From assembly GCA_002482415.1 (NCBI GenBank), contig DLFY01000157.1:18748-25753 (forward strand): 7,006 nt of DNA. Reading direction: 5' to 3'. A program made the translations under genes and the position numbers. Position 1 is the first letter of the stretch. Every line of letters begins with the position of its first letter. The notes under the pieces are model-generated. The model was not told the DNA's origin. It saw only the letters and a program-made list of their open reading frames with translations, and ran no database searches. This document shows positions 1 through 6,865 of this stretch, in pieces. Source of the stretch: Phycisphaerales bacterium UBA7708. GTDB taxonomy: Bacteria; Planctomycetota; Phycisphaerae; Sedimentisphaerales; Anaerohalosphaeraceae.

Positions 1-1
1 G

Positions 2-1561
2 CTGAGTAATTGCTATGCTGCGGGGGCCGTCAATGGACCCAAGTGGACCGGCGGACTGGCGGGGTTCTGTGATGGCTCTATTAATACCTGCTATGCGACC
101 GGTTCGGTCAGCGGCACAGTGGAGGTCGGGGGATTAGTGGGCCATCTTTATGGAGAATTGCTGACGGCCTGCTTTTGGGATACCCAGACCAGCGGCATGA
201 TGGATGGTGTCGGCAGCAGCGACCCCGACCCCAGCGGTGCCGCGGGCAAAACAACGGTTGAGATGCAATCGGTATCGACGTTTACCGATGCCGGATGGGA
301 TTTTTCAGATACCGATGGCGATGCGGCTGATTGGTGGATGCCGTACAAGGCCTGTCCCCGGTTATTCTGGGAGCAGTCCTACGGCGGAGGCAGCGGATCA
401 CCCGAGAATCCATATCTGATATGGACAGCACAGCAGATGAACGCCATTGGAGCGAATTCCCGCGATTGGAAAAACCATTTCAAGCTCATGACGAATATCG
501 ATATGTCCGGCTGTTTATATAACATTATTGGCGTGGACTATTATAACTCTTTTTCCGGTGTGTTTGACGGCCATGGTCATGTCCTTTCGAATCTGACGAT
601 TAACGCTCCGTCCCGGGGGTATGTGGGGCTTTTCGGTCATGTCGGTACCGGGGGGCTGGTTCGGAATCTGGGGATTGAAAATGTGAATGTCGCCGGTGCA
701 TGGACGGTTGGCGGCCTGGTGGGGGAGGTTTATTCAGGTGAGATTATATCCTGTTACACGACCGGTACGGTCAGCGGGAATGGCTCGAACGTTGGCGGTC
801 TGGCAGGGTCAAATTACAGCAGCGCCATCACATCTTCTTGCAGCGATGCTGCCGTCAGCGGCGTTTCTTATGTCGGCGGATTAGTGGGACACAGTTTTTC
901 CGGCACAATCACATCCTGCTGTGCGACCGGCACGGTCAGCGGTTTGAGTACCGTTGGCGGGCTGGTGGGGTATAATGATTACACCTCTGTTACGACCAGT
1001 TATGCCGCCGGAGCTGTCAGCGGGTCTTCTTCTGTGGGGGGGCTGGCCGGATACAATGGCTGGTCCAGCACGATTACATCCTGTTATGCGGCCGGGGCCG
1101 TCAGCGGTACCGATCAGGTCGGCGGTTTTGTGGGGTGGGATGATTCCTGGACGTTTACGATCTGTTTCTGGGATATGCAGTCCAGTGGACAAACGAATGG
1201 AGTGGGTCTGGGTGAGCCCGATGGCGCGACGGGGAAAACGACCGACCAGATGAAGATGCTTTCAACCTTTACATCGGCGGGATGGGATTTTACAAATGAG
1301 ACCGTCAATGGTTCCAATGATGTCTGGCGGATGTGTGTGGACGAGGTGAATTATCCGCGATTGAGCTGGGAAACCGGAATGCAGGGTGATTTTGTGTGTC
1401 CGGATGGAACTGGCGTGGAGGATTTGGAGGCGATGGCGACAGTATGGCTGACGGCGGAGGGGCAGGCAGAATATCGTCCTGTCTGTGATGCCAATGGGGA
1501 TGGGCAAATTACCATGGCGGATTTTGAAATTCTGGCAGCCAACTGGATGAAGGGGAATTAA
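2..1561 (+). CDS. GLUG-repeat surface/secreted protein with C-terminal dockerin-like domain (5' partial)
   Basis: The frame is open from base 2 to the TAA at 1559-1561, giving 519 visible residues. The true start lies upstream: GLUG-type sequence continues into the window edge, so the GTG at 119 is internal. There are two modules. The first shows one full GLUG unit and a last half-unit, then a cap containing FWDTQTSG, AGWDF and PRLFW (to about residue 125). A linker GGGSGSPENPYLIW opens the second module, which has a beta-rich lead-in (GVFDGHGHVLSNLTI), about five full GLUG units plus a final half-unit (residues 236-388), and a second cap with FWDMQSSG, AGWDF and YPRLSW. Residues about 466-519 resemble a type I dockerin: a degenerate first repeat, then a good EF-hand loop (DANGDGQITMADF). 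GLUG proteins are usually extracellular and repeat-rich, and dockerin-like tails are frequent in Phycisphaerae. Adhesion or envelope anchoring is inference. No signal peptide can be seen because the N-terminus is missing. Confidence 0.9.
   Translation: MSNCYAAGAVNGPKWTGGLAGFCDGSINTCYATGSVSGTVEVGGLVGHLYGELLTACFWDTQTSGMMDGVGSSDPDPSGAAGKTTVEMQSVSTFTDAGWDFSDTDGDAADWWMPYKACPRLFWEQSYGGGSGSPENPYLIWTAQQMNAIGANSRDWKNHFKLMTNIDMSGCLYNIIGVDYYNSFSGVFDGHGHVLSNLTINAPSRGYVGLFGHVGTGGLVRNLGIENVNVAGAWTVGGLVGEVYSGEIISCYTTGTVSGNGSNVGGLAGSNYSSAITSSCSDAAVSGVSYVGGLVGHSFSGTITSCCATGTVSGLSTVGGLVGYNDYTSVTTSYAAGAVSGSSSVGGLAGYNGWSSTITSCYAAGAVSGTDQVGGFVGWDDSWTFTICFWDMQSSGQTNGVGLGEPDGATGKTTDQMKMLSTFTSAGWDFTNETVNGSNDVWRMCVDEVNYPRLSWETGMQGDFVCPDGTGVEDLEAMATVWLTAEGQAEYRPVCDANGDGQITMADFEILAANWMKGN
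707..1165 (+). repeat. Tandem GLUG-unit array within the coding region (second module)
   Basis: Five full units of about 26-28 residues and a final half-unit follow one another. Each opens with VGGL(V/A)G and carries a later (S/T)(C/S)-Y-x-x-G-x-V-S-G segment. The nucleotide sequence repeats imperfectly as well, for example around gttggcggcctggtggggg and gtcagcgg. The last unit starts VGGFVG and runs into FWD, which begins the cap. A shorter array of the same unit lies at about 47-178. Units have diverged at the DNA level, so this is an old protein repeat rather than a fresh tandem duplication. Confidence 0.8.
1379..1558 (+). other. Dockerin-like C-terminal domain coding segment
   Basis: The last 60 residues hold two EF-hand-like repeats. 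The first (CPDGTGVEDLEAMATVWL) is degenerate. The second has Asp, Asn and Asp at loop positions 1, 3 and 5 and Asp at 12 (DANGDGQITMAD), followed by the FEILAANWM helix. In clostridia, dockerins bind cohesins. In planctomycetes such tails are common on repeat proteins and the partner is generally unknown, so calling this a cohesin-binding domain is inference. Confidence 0.75.
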
Positions 1562-1650
1562 GCGAATTGAGAATTGAGAAATTGAAGAGCGGGAAGAACA
1601 GAAAAAGGAATTCATATTTTTTTCTTCAGGGCTTTCGTGAATTTTATGGT

Positions 1651-1696
1651 GAAAAAAACGGGTGGGCGTAACAAAAACGCGTGGATATGACCACCC
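1651..1696 (-). terminator. Probable intrinsic terminator of the pdxB-folP-exonuclease operon
   Basis: Read on the minus strand about 40 bases after the exonuclease stop, GGGTGG (1696-1691) pairs with CCACCC (1665-1660). An inner GCGT/ACGC stem (1680-1677 with 1669-1666) closes a 7-base loop. The outer arm is followed by G and then seven Ts (1658-1652). A 10-base bulge lies between the two stems on one side, so the hairpin is imperfect. Position and T-tract fit a terminator. The rest of the 1562-1734 gap shows short GAATTGA direct repeats just after the GLUG gene stop (about 1564-1586) and no gene. I see no strong plus-strand terminator there. Confidence 0.45.
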
Positions 1697-1734
1697 TATT
1701 GAAAATTTAATGGTCACAGGGGGGGATGGGAGCG

Positions 1735-2229
1735 TTATTCGACGCCGAGTTTGAGGCGGAGGGTTTGGAGATTGACGACGTCTTCGCGGTTGTAGATAAG
1801 CAGGATCTGGAGGGCGGTGAGGTCGTTGTTGTTGATATAATCCCACCAGAGTTTAACGGCCATCCAGCCGTCGATGCCTTTGGACTGGCGGGCGATTCCC
1901 AGCTTGACTTCGACGGCCTTGAGGCCGCCTTTGAGCTTGTGTCTCCAGCAGTCGTACATCAAATCCCGGTGCTTGAACTGTCGCTCGAGGTCCATGCCGA
2001 GGCTGTGTTTGATGAATGGCAGGTCGAAACGGCGGCCGTTGTAGGTGTACAGGATGTTGACGCCGGACAGGATGTCGGACAGGGCAAGGTCTGTAATCTG
2101 CGGGCCGACGAGCTGGAAGGGGGTGATGATGTCCTCTTTTTCGACGGCCACGCCGATGACGGTCAGGGCGTGGTGGGTGCGGCTGCAGCCGGTGGTCTCA
2201 ATATCCAGATAGGCCCGAACGATGCTCAT
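1735..2229 (-). CDS. YprB-type RNase H-like 3'-5' exonuclease domain protein (minimal)
   Basis: The protein is 164 residues, with ATG at 2229-2227 and TAA at 1737-1735. The open frame extends further upstream, but only as an antisense-like shadow over folP; the ATG two bases after the folP stop is the only sensible start and suggests translational coupling. DEDD exonuclease motifs are all present: ExoI D9-x-E11 (LDIETTG), ExoII around N64 and D69 (YNGRRFDLPFI), then HRDLMYD at 87-93, LKAVE at 103-107, and ExoIII ending at D150 (YNREDVV, a Y-x-x-x-D form). This pattern matches the RNase_H_2/YprB family, which probably degrades or processes single-stranded nucleic acid in the cytoplasm with two metal ions. 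Bacillus YprB is much longer, with a C-terminal helical repeat region that is absent here. The substrate is unknown. Last gene of the pdxB-folP operon. Confidence 0.85.
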   Translation of the reverse strand: MSIVRAYLDIETTGCSRTHHALTVIGVAVEKEDIITPFQLVGPQITDLALSDILSGVNILYTYNGRRFDLPFIKHSLGMDLERQFKHRDLMYDCWRHKLKGGLKAVEVKLGIARQSKGIDGWMAVKLWWDYINNNDLTALQILLIYNREDVVNLQTLRLKLGVE

Positions 2230-2231
2230 GC

Positions 2232-3083
2232 TCAGGCCCTGACGATGGCGTTGGCGATTTTGACAACATCGGCCATTTGGGCGACATCGTGGACGCGGAC
2301 GATGGAGGCGCCTTTGGCGATGGCTAATGCGACGGTGGCGGCGGTGCCGTAGAGGCGGTCGGCGGGGGTGTCTTTGCCGGTAAGCTGGCCGATGAAGCGT
2401 TTGCGGCTGGTGCCGACGAGGACTCGAAAGCCCGCGGCGGTCAGTGCGTCGAGGTGATTGAGCAGCGTCAGGTTGTGGGCGGTGGTCTTGCCAAAACCGA
2501 TGCCGGGGTCGAGAAGGATTCGTTCTTTGGGGATGCCGGCCTGTTGGGCAACAGCGGCACGCGCAAGCAGGACATCTTTGACCTCCGCGACGACGTCGGC
2601 ATAGTGCGGATTGTGCTGCATGGTTGCGGGGGTGCCCTGGGCGTGCATTAATACGACGGGGACTTGCCTGGCGGCGGCCAGGGCAGCCATTTGCGGGCAC
2701 GAAAGGGCGGTGACATCATTGATGATGGAGGCTCCCGCGGTCAGCGCGGCGGCGGCGACGTCGGGATGGGCGGTGTCGATACTGATGGGGGCATTGGTCT
2801 GTTTTCGCAGGGCCTTGATGACGGGGATGGCACGGCGAATCTGCTCGGCTGGCTCGACGGGCAGGGAGCCGGGACGGGTGGATTCGGGGCCGATATCGAT
2901 GATGGCGGCACCGTCGGCGAGCATCTGCAGGCCGTGGTCAACGGCTTTGTCTGCGGACAGAAATTGCCCGCCGTCACTGAACGAATCGGGCGTGACGTTG
3001 AGAATGCCCATGATGAGACAGCCGGAGGAAAAATCCAGCGTGCCGGAGGGCCAGCGAAGGATGGATGGTGTTATCCCTGACAT
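2232..3083 (-). CDS. folP: Dihydropteroate synthase
   Basis: This 283-residue enzyme condenses 6-hydroxymethyl-7,8-dihydropterin diphosphate with p-aminobenzoate to give dihydropteroate, a cytoplasmic step of folate synthesis and the target of sulfonamides. The TIM-barrel signatures are complete: GILNVTPDSFSDGG (26-39), DIGPESTRPGS (63-73), SIDTAHPDVA (101-110), NDVTAL (122-127), LMHAQGTPATMQ (145-156), LLDPGIGFGKT (190-200), LVGTSRKRFIG (222-232) and VRVHDV (262-267). The residue before ESTRPG is Pro where Gly or Ala is usual, a mild variant. The start is the ATG at 3083-3081, which gives normal length; the next Met (25) would cut into the first strand. The start overlaps the pdxB 3' end by 13 bp in another frame, and the stop lies 2 bp before the exonuclease ATG, so the three genes are probably cotranscribed. 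The Shine-Dalgarno is weak (GGAA), consistent with coupling to pdxB translation. Confidence 0.95.
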   Translation of the reverse strand: MSGITPSILRWPSGTLDFSSGCLIMGILNVTPDSFSDGGQFLSADKAVDHGLQMLADGAAIIDIGPESTRPGSLPVEPAEQIRRAIPVIKALRKQTNAPISIDTAHPDVAAAALTAGASIINDVTALSCPQMAALAAARQVPVVLMHAQGTPATMQHNPHYADVVAEVKDVLLARAAVAQQAGIPKERILLDPGIGFGKTTAHNLTLLNHLDALTAAGFRVLVGTSRKRFIGQLTGKDTPADRLYGTAATVALAIAKGASIVRVHDVAQMADVVKIANAIVRA

Positions 3084-4228
3084 ATCTGAAAACCGATTCC
3101 GGCCAGTTTGCGGGCCAGCGAGCTGCGGGTGTCCGGCACAAAGACTTTGGTATTCTGGAATTCCCGACGTTCGGGGTAGTTTTTGCGGAGCATGTCGAAG
3201 AACTCGCCGCGTTTGGTGGATTCCTGCAGCAGGATTTCGCGGGTGTTGAAGTCGTCGCGGTTGATGACGTAAATCGACTGGACAACATCGTGAATGATCT
3301 GTTCCTCGAACTGTTTGAGCTGGTCGGTGGTCAGACGGATTTCCGGGACCTGCGGTTTCGGGAGGAAATCGGCGATGGTGTGGGCGGTTTTGAGATTGAA
3401 GAATTTGCACAGGGCTTCGTAAATCATCATCAGGCCTGCGACTTTGCCGTCGAAGGAATAGCCGGCGATATGCGGGGTGGATAAATCGACACGGGCCAGC
3501 AGGTCGCCGTCGATATTGGGTTCGTTTTCCCAGACATCGAGCACGACGCCGGCGAGGTGTTTTACGTGCATGGCCTTTTTGAGGGCGTGGGTATCCATGA
3601 CGCCGCCGCGGGAGGTATTCAGGAAGAATGCTCCTTTTTTGAGCCGGGCGAAAAAGGCTGCATCGGCCAGATGATACGTTTTATCCTGCCCTTCGCGGGT
3701 TAGCGGGGTGTGCAGGGTGACGAAATCGCAGTTGAAGACCTCATCGATAGGGCGATATTTGGGGTCGCCGGTCTGGCGGGCCAGCGGCGGGTCGTTCAGG
3801 ACGGTGGTCATGCCCATCGCATCGCATTTTTTGGCGACGCGGGAGCCGACATTGCCGACGCCGACGATACCGATGGTTTTGCCGGCCAGGTGGAATTTGT
3901 GTTTTTTGCCGAGTGCCAGCAGGGCGGCGGTGATGTATTCGGCGACGCTGTTGGCGTTGGAGCCGGGGGCGGAGGAAAATCCGATGCCGTGCTGAGCCAG
4001 ATAGTCCCGGTCGATGTGTTCGAAGCCGATGGTGGCGGTGGCAACGAAGCGGACCCGGCTGCCGGTCAAGAGGGCGCTGTTGACCTGAGTGACACTGCGG
4101 ACCAGCAGGGCATCGGCATCGGCGACGAGGTCGGGGGTGATTTTTCGCCCGGGGCAGAGTTTGACTTGGCCCAGATGGGCACAACACGGTTCTACAAACG
4201 GGATATTCTGGTCGGCTACAATCTTCAT
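3071..4228 (-). CDS. pdxB: Erythronate-4-phosphate dehydrogenase
   Basis: This 385-residue NAD-dependent D-2-hydroxyacid dehydrogenase oxidises 4-phosphoerythronate to 2-oxo-3-hydroxy-4-phosphobutanoate, the second step of deoxyxylulose-phosphate-dependent vitamin B6 synthesis. Length and order match E. coli PdxB (378 aa as I recall). The N-terminus MKIVADQNIP, the VRSVTQVN segment (43-50), TATIG (64-68) and SSAPGSNANSVAEY (85-98) are PdxB-like rather than SerA-like. The Rossmann loop is GIVGVGNVGSR (120-130). The catalytic triad is R207 (NTSRGG), E236 (WENEP) and H253 (TPHIAGYSFDGK). Residues from about 285 form the C-terminal PdxB dimerisation domain, including GEFFDMLRKNYPERREF (341-357). 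It is first in a minus-strand operon with folP and the exonuclease. The Shine-Dalgarno is modest (GAGA, about 7 bases before ATG). A SerA-like promiscuous activity is possible but not indicated. Confidence 0.93.
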   Translation of the reverse strand: MKIVADQNIPFVEPCCAHLGQVKLCPGRKITPDLVADADALLVRSVTQVNSALLTGSRVRFVATATIGFEHIDRDYLAQHGIGFSSAPGSNANSVAEYITAALLALGKKHKFHLAGKTIGIVGVGNVGSRVAKKCDAMGMTTVLNDPPLARQTGDPKYRPIDEVFNCDFVTLHTPLTREGQDKTYHLADAAFFARLKKGAFFLNTSRGGVMDTHALKKAMHVKHLAGVVLDVWENEPNIDGDLLARVDLSTPHIAGYSFDGKVAGLMMIYEALCKFFNLKTAHTIADFLPKPQVPEIRLTTDQLKQFEEQIIHDVVQSIYVINRDDFNTREILLQESTKRGEFFDMLRKNYPERREFQNTKVFVPDTRSSLARKLAGIGFQICQG

Positions 4229-4272
4229 CGTTTTTCTCGTAAAAGAGGTCTTTGTCCAAGTTCCATCTGTGT

Positions 4273-4301
4273 AGTTTGTGCATTTTGTGCGGAGCTGTCA
4301 A
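4273..4301 (-). promoter_or_regulatory. Candidate promoter of the pdxB operon
   Basis: On the minus strand a perfect TTGACA -35 hexamer lies at 4301-4296, directly after the T-tract of the upstream terminator. Seventeen bases later is CAAACT (4278-4273), a poor -10 with 3 of 6 consensus bases. A start near 4266 would leave a leader of about 38 bases before the pdxB ATG. The exact -35 and the need for a fresh promoter after a terminator support it; the weak -10 lowers confidence and could mean an activator is needed. Confidence 0.45.
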
Positions 4302-4303
4302 GC

Positions 4304-4340
4304 AAGAAAAAAGGCCTTTGGACAATTTGCCAAAGGCCTT
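4304..4340 (-). terminator. Intrinsic terminator after the DUF1015-aminotransferase operon
   Basis: Minus-strand AAGGCCTTTGG (4340-4330) and CCAAAGGCCTT (4321-4311) form a perfect 11-bp stem with an 8-base loop, and the stem runs straight into a six-T tract (4312-4307). It lies 25 bases after the aminotransferase stop codon. This is a classic rho-independent terminator and separates the two minus-strand operons. The palindrome is symmetric, but the plus-strand side lacks a T-run, so it is directional. Confidence 0.9.
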
Positions 4341-4365
4341 CAGGACTCAATCGAATCGACAGGAT

Positions 4366-5454
4366 TTATTTGGTTTCTTCATCAATCCAGCCGAGCACCT
4401 CTTTGAGGTCTTTCATGGTGATATCGCCCATGTGAGCGATGCGGAATGTCTTGTCTTTCAGGTCGCCGTAACCATTGCTGATAATCAGGTTGTGCTTGGC
4501 CTGCAGGGCCTTGTTCAGTGCGGAGATATCGATATTGCGGGTGTTCTTGATGGTCGTCAGGGTGTTGGTGCAGTATTTCTCTTCGCAGAACAGGTCGAAA
4601 TTCTTTTTGGCCCAGGCACGGCAATAATCGGCCATTTCCTTGTGGCGTTTCCAGACGTTTTCCATGCCTTCCTTGAGCAGCTTTGCGGCCTGGAAATTGA
4701 CGGCGGCAATGTGCGGGATGGACGGCGTCGTCGGGGTATTGTCTTTTTCATTATTCTTGGCGAAATCGACGAAATCGAAATAATAGCCGCGTTCGGGAAC
4801 GGTCTTGGCCTTTTCGATGGCGCGTTTGCTGACGGCGGCCACGGTGAATCCCGGCGGAATGGCGAAGGCTTTCTGGACGGAGGCGAAGGTCACGTCCCAG
4901 CCGAGTTTATCGAAATGAATCGGCATGCCGACCATGGCGCTGACGGAGTCCACGAAGACCATCACGTTGGGGTATTTCTTCTTCATCATGTCGCTGATTT
5001 CATAGACGGGGTTGGCCAGGCCGGTGCTGGTTTCGGAATAGACCAGAGTGATGGCTGCGTATTTGCCGGTGGCTAATTTTTCGTCGATGGCTTCGGGCGT
5101 ATTGGGTTTGCCCCATTCGACCTTGAGCAGGTCCACATTGCGTCCGCAGGACTTGACGACGCTGCCCCATTTATCGCTGAAGGCGCCGCAGCCGCAGGCC
5201 AGTACGGTTTCATCCTTGGCGACACAGTTGCGGATGGCGCCTTCCCAGATGCCTGAGGCCGATGAGGTGACCAGAAAGACATGCTGTTCGGTGAATAAAA
5301 GCTGCTTGAGCATCGCAATGGTTTCATTGTGAAGCTGAGCGTATTCCTTGTTGCGGTGTCCCATGGTGGGACGAGCCAGTTGCTGAAGCACTTCCGGCAG
5401 CACGTGTACCGGTCCGGGGATAAATAATTTCGGCGGATTCTTCCAGTCAACCAT
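4366..5454 (-). CDS. Class-V PLP-dependent aminotransferase (alanine-glyoxylate/serine-pyruvate family; SerC-like by context)
   Basis: The 362-residue protein shows fold-type I class V motifs: FIPGPV (11-16), GHRNKEY (32-38), TSSASGIWEGAIRN (63-76, phosphate-cup region), YSETSTG (139-145), D169 in VFVDSVSA (pyridine-nitrogen Asp), the likely Schiff-base lysine K195 in SVQKAFAIPPG, and R338 in FRIAHMGD (substrate carboxylate). The GHR and SxQKAxxxPPG forms place it with the AGXT/SPT/Thermotoga-type SerC group, not with E. coli-type SerC. Possible substrates are phosphohydroxypyruvate (serine pathway), the PdxB product (vitamin B6 pathway), or glyoxylate/serine. Adjacency to DUF1015 and pdxB favours the first two, but that is inference and sequence alone cannot decide. 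It starts 3 bp after the DUF1015 stop with a strong Shine-Dalgarno and ends before a strong terminator, so it is the distal gene of a two-gene operon. Confidence 0.88.
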   Translation of the reverse strand: MVDWKNPPKLFIPGPVHVLPEVLQQLARPTMGHRNKEYAQLHNETIAMLKQLLFTEQHVFLVTSSASGIWEGAIRNCVAKDETVLACGCGAFSDKWGSVVKSCGRNVDLLKVEWGKPNTPEAIDEKLATGKYAAITLVYSETSTGLANPVYEISDMMKKKYPNVMVFVDSVSAMVGMPIHFDKLGWDVTFASVQKAFAIPPGFTVAAVSKRAIEKAKTVPERGYYFDFVDFAKNNEKDNTPTTPSIPHIAAVNFQAAKLLKEGMENVWKRHKEMADYCRAWAKKNFDLFCEEKYCTNTLTTIKNTRNIDISALNKALQAKHNLIISNGYGDLKDKTFRIAHMGDITMKDLKEVLGWIDEETK

Positions 5455-5457
5455 GAG

Positions 5458-6831
5458 TTACTCCTTTCCAATACATTGTGTCAGAGGACGGTTATCGTAC
5501 GGTTCCATCGGGGCGATGGGTAATCTGTTAATGGTGACGCCGGAAAAGACCTTGGGATAGAAGAAGGTCGATTTCTGCGGCATTTTTTCACCGGCGGCGG
5601 CGACGGCCTGAACCTGGTCAATCCGTGTGGGATTGACGAAGAACACGGCCTGACAATGGCCACTGTCCACTTTATGAATCGACTGGTCGATGGCATCGCC
5701 GATATCTTTGATGTATTCGATGTTGCTTTCTTCGGCAAGCTGCTTGTCGCCAATACCGAGGTGCTTTTCGAGAATCAGCAGATGCAGGACATTGACATCC
5801 AGGCCGCGGGCGGCGTCGCTCATGGCCGGGGCGATTTTTTTCATGGCCGCGGTGTCTTTGAGGGTTACGGCGTAAAAGGCATTGTTGGCGGCGTAAATGC
5901 CGAAGATGTTTTTGTCTTCACTGCCGGCCTGATTCATCCGGCTGAACATGGCCTGTCTGGCTTTGGCTTTGGACTTTTCATCGGTGAAATCAAATTTGAC
6001 GATGGGGTCAAACTCGCTTTTCAGTTCCGACATCAGCTTGTCGATGGAGAAATTTTTCACATCGTTAATCAGGCGATGGGTCGGCTGAATGACAAGGCCT
6101 TCATTGTGCATATTGACAAAGGTCATCATCAGGTACTGGGCATCCGGGTGGCCGGTCTGCTTCCAGTAGTTCAGGGCTGTTTCGTAGCGGTGGTGGCCGT
6201 CGGCGATGATTGTTTTACGGGTCTGAATCATGTCCGCAAAGGTCTTGATCATATCCTGCTGGGTGATCATATAGACGCGGTGGCGGACATTTTCGTTGTC
6301 GGTGTGATCCAGTACGGGATGACTGGCGGATGCCTTTTTGATAATGGCTTCAGCGGTCTTTTGGGGATCATCGTACAGCATGAAAATCTGGCCGAACTGA
6401 GACGCGGTGGCCCGAGTCAGGCGCAGGCGGTCGGCCTTGGGGCCGTCGAGTGTCTTTTCGTGAGGCTGGACGCCTTTGCCGAACGGCTCAATCTTGCCCA
6501 GGGCGATAATGCCGCTGCGGCGATATGTCTTGGAGCCAATCGCAAAATCCTGAACATAGGCGTAAACAGCCTTTTGGGGATCCTGCTTCAAGGCACCGTC
6601 AGCAACGGCTTTATCCAGATACTCGCGGGCGCGGGTGTACTGATTGTCTGTCTGAGTATCCGCTGGCGTGGTTTTGCCGAGGATGGCCCGGACGATATTG
6701 TACGGGTTGGCATCGTAAAGGGCCTGTTGGAGTTTGGAGTCAATCACATCATACGGCGGGGCGATACACTGCCCTGCGTTACCGGTAACCGATCCATCAA
6801 ATCGGTAAGCACAAAAAGGTTTAATTTCCAT
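5458..6831 (-). CDS. DUF1015 family protein
   Basis: The 457-residue protein carries the family hallmarks in order: APPYDVI (24-30) near the N-terminus, HEKTLDGPKADRLRLTRAT (124-142), IADGHHRYETAL (209-220), MMTFVNMHNEGLVIQPTHRL (235-254) and MPQKSTFFYPK (418-428). No signal peptide or membrane segment is visible, so it is probably cytoplasmic. The biochemical function of the family is not established to my knowledge. The DGHHR motif resembles the G-x-H-R signature of ParB/sulfiredoxin-fold enzymes, some of which (SerK, SbnI) phosphorylate free serine; that link is inference. It is the first gene of an operon with a SerC-like aminotransferase, and from memory DUF1015 is often found beside serC/serA in anaerobes, so a role in serine or phosphoserine metabolism is the leading guess. 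The ATG at 6831-6829 is chosen because the conserved N-terminus follows directly; the Shine-Dalgarno is weak (AAGAAA). Confidence 0.9.
   Translation of the reverse strand: MEIKPFCAYRFDGSVTGNAGQCIAPPYDVIDSKLQQALYDANPYNIVRAILGKTTPADTQTDNQYTRAREYLDKAVADGALKQDPQKAVYAYVQDFAIGSKTYRRSGIIALGKIEPFGKGVQPHEKTLDGPKADRLRLTRATASQFGQIFMLYDDPQKTAEAIIKKASASHPVLDHTDNENVRHRVYMITQQDMIKTFADMIQTRKTIIADGHHRYETALNYWKQTGHPDAQYLMMTFVNMHNEGLVIQPTHRLINDVKNFSIDKLMSELKSEFDPIVKFDFTDEKSKAKARQAMFSRMNQAGSEDKNIFGIYAANNAFYAVTLKDTAAMKKIAPAMSDAARGLDVNVLHLLILEKHLGIGDKQLAEESNIEYIKDIGDAIDQSIHKVDSGHCQAVFFVNPTRIDQVQAVAAAGEKMPQKSTFFYPKVFSGVTINRLPIAPMEPYDNRPLTQCIGKE
5461..5466 (-). promoter_or_regulatory. Shine-Dalgarno of the aminotransferase gene, inside the end of the DUF1015 gene
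   Basis: AAGGAG on the minus strand sits 6 bases before the ATG at 5454-5452 and at the same time encodes the last two residues (Lys-Glu) of the DUF1015 protein. It fixes the aminotransferase start and implies coupled translation: a ribosome finishing DUF1015 covers the initiation site of the next gene. Confidence 0.85.
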
Positions 6832-6865
6832 AATTTCTTAGCTAATGTAGTAGTTTTCGGGTTCG

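Noticed and set aside
119..121. GTG at 119 as start of the GLUG protein
   Set aside because: The frame is open to the window edge and already encodes a GLUG unit upstream, so this is an internal valine.
707..1165. CRISPR or tandem DNA repeat array
   Set aside because: The repeats are in-frame protein units with divergent nucleotides and no constant repeat/spacer structure.
2230..2700. N-terminal extension of the exonuclease frame up to 2700
   Set aside because: The extension is Arg/Pro/His-rich, lies wholly within folP in another frame, and precedes the conserved MSIVRAYLDIETTG start.
3084..3410. N-terminal extension of folP up to 3410
   Set aside because: It reads the pdxB 3' region out of frame, is low-complexity Arg/Pro/Gln-rich and gives a protein over 100 residues too long.
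3710..4435. Plus-strand open frame (241 codons) antisense to pdxB
   Set aside because: Shadow of pdxB codon usage; crosses the inter-operon terminator and carries no family motif.
4252..5076. Plus-strand open frame (274 codons) antisense to the aminotransferase
   Set aside because: It spans the terminator and the 3' half of a clear PLP enzyme gene; no motif or plausible start signal.
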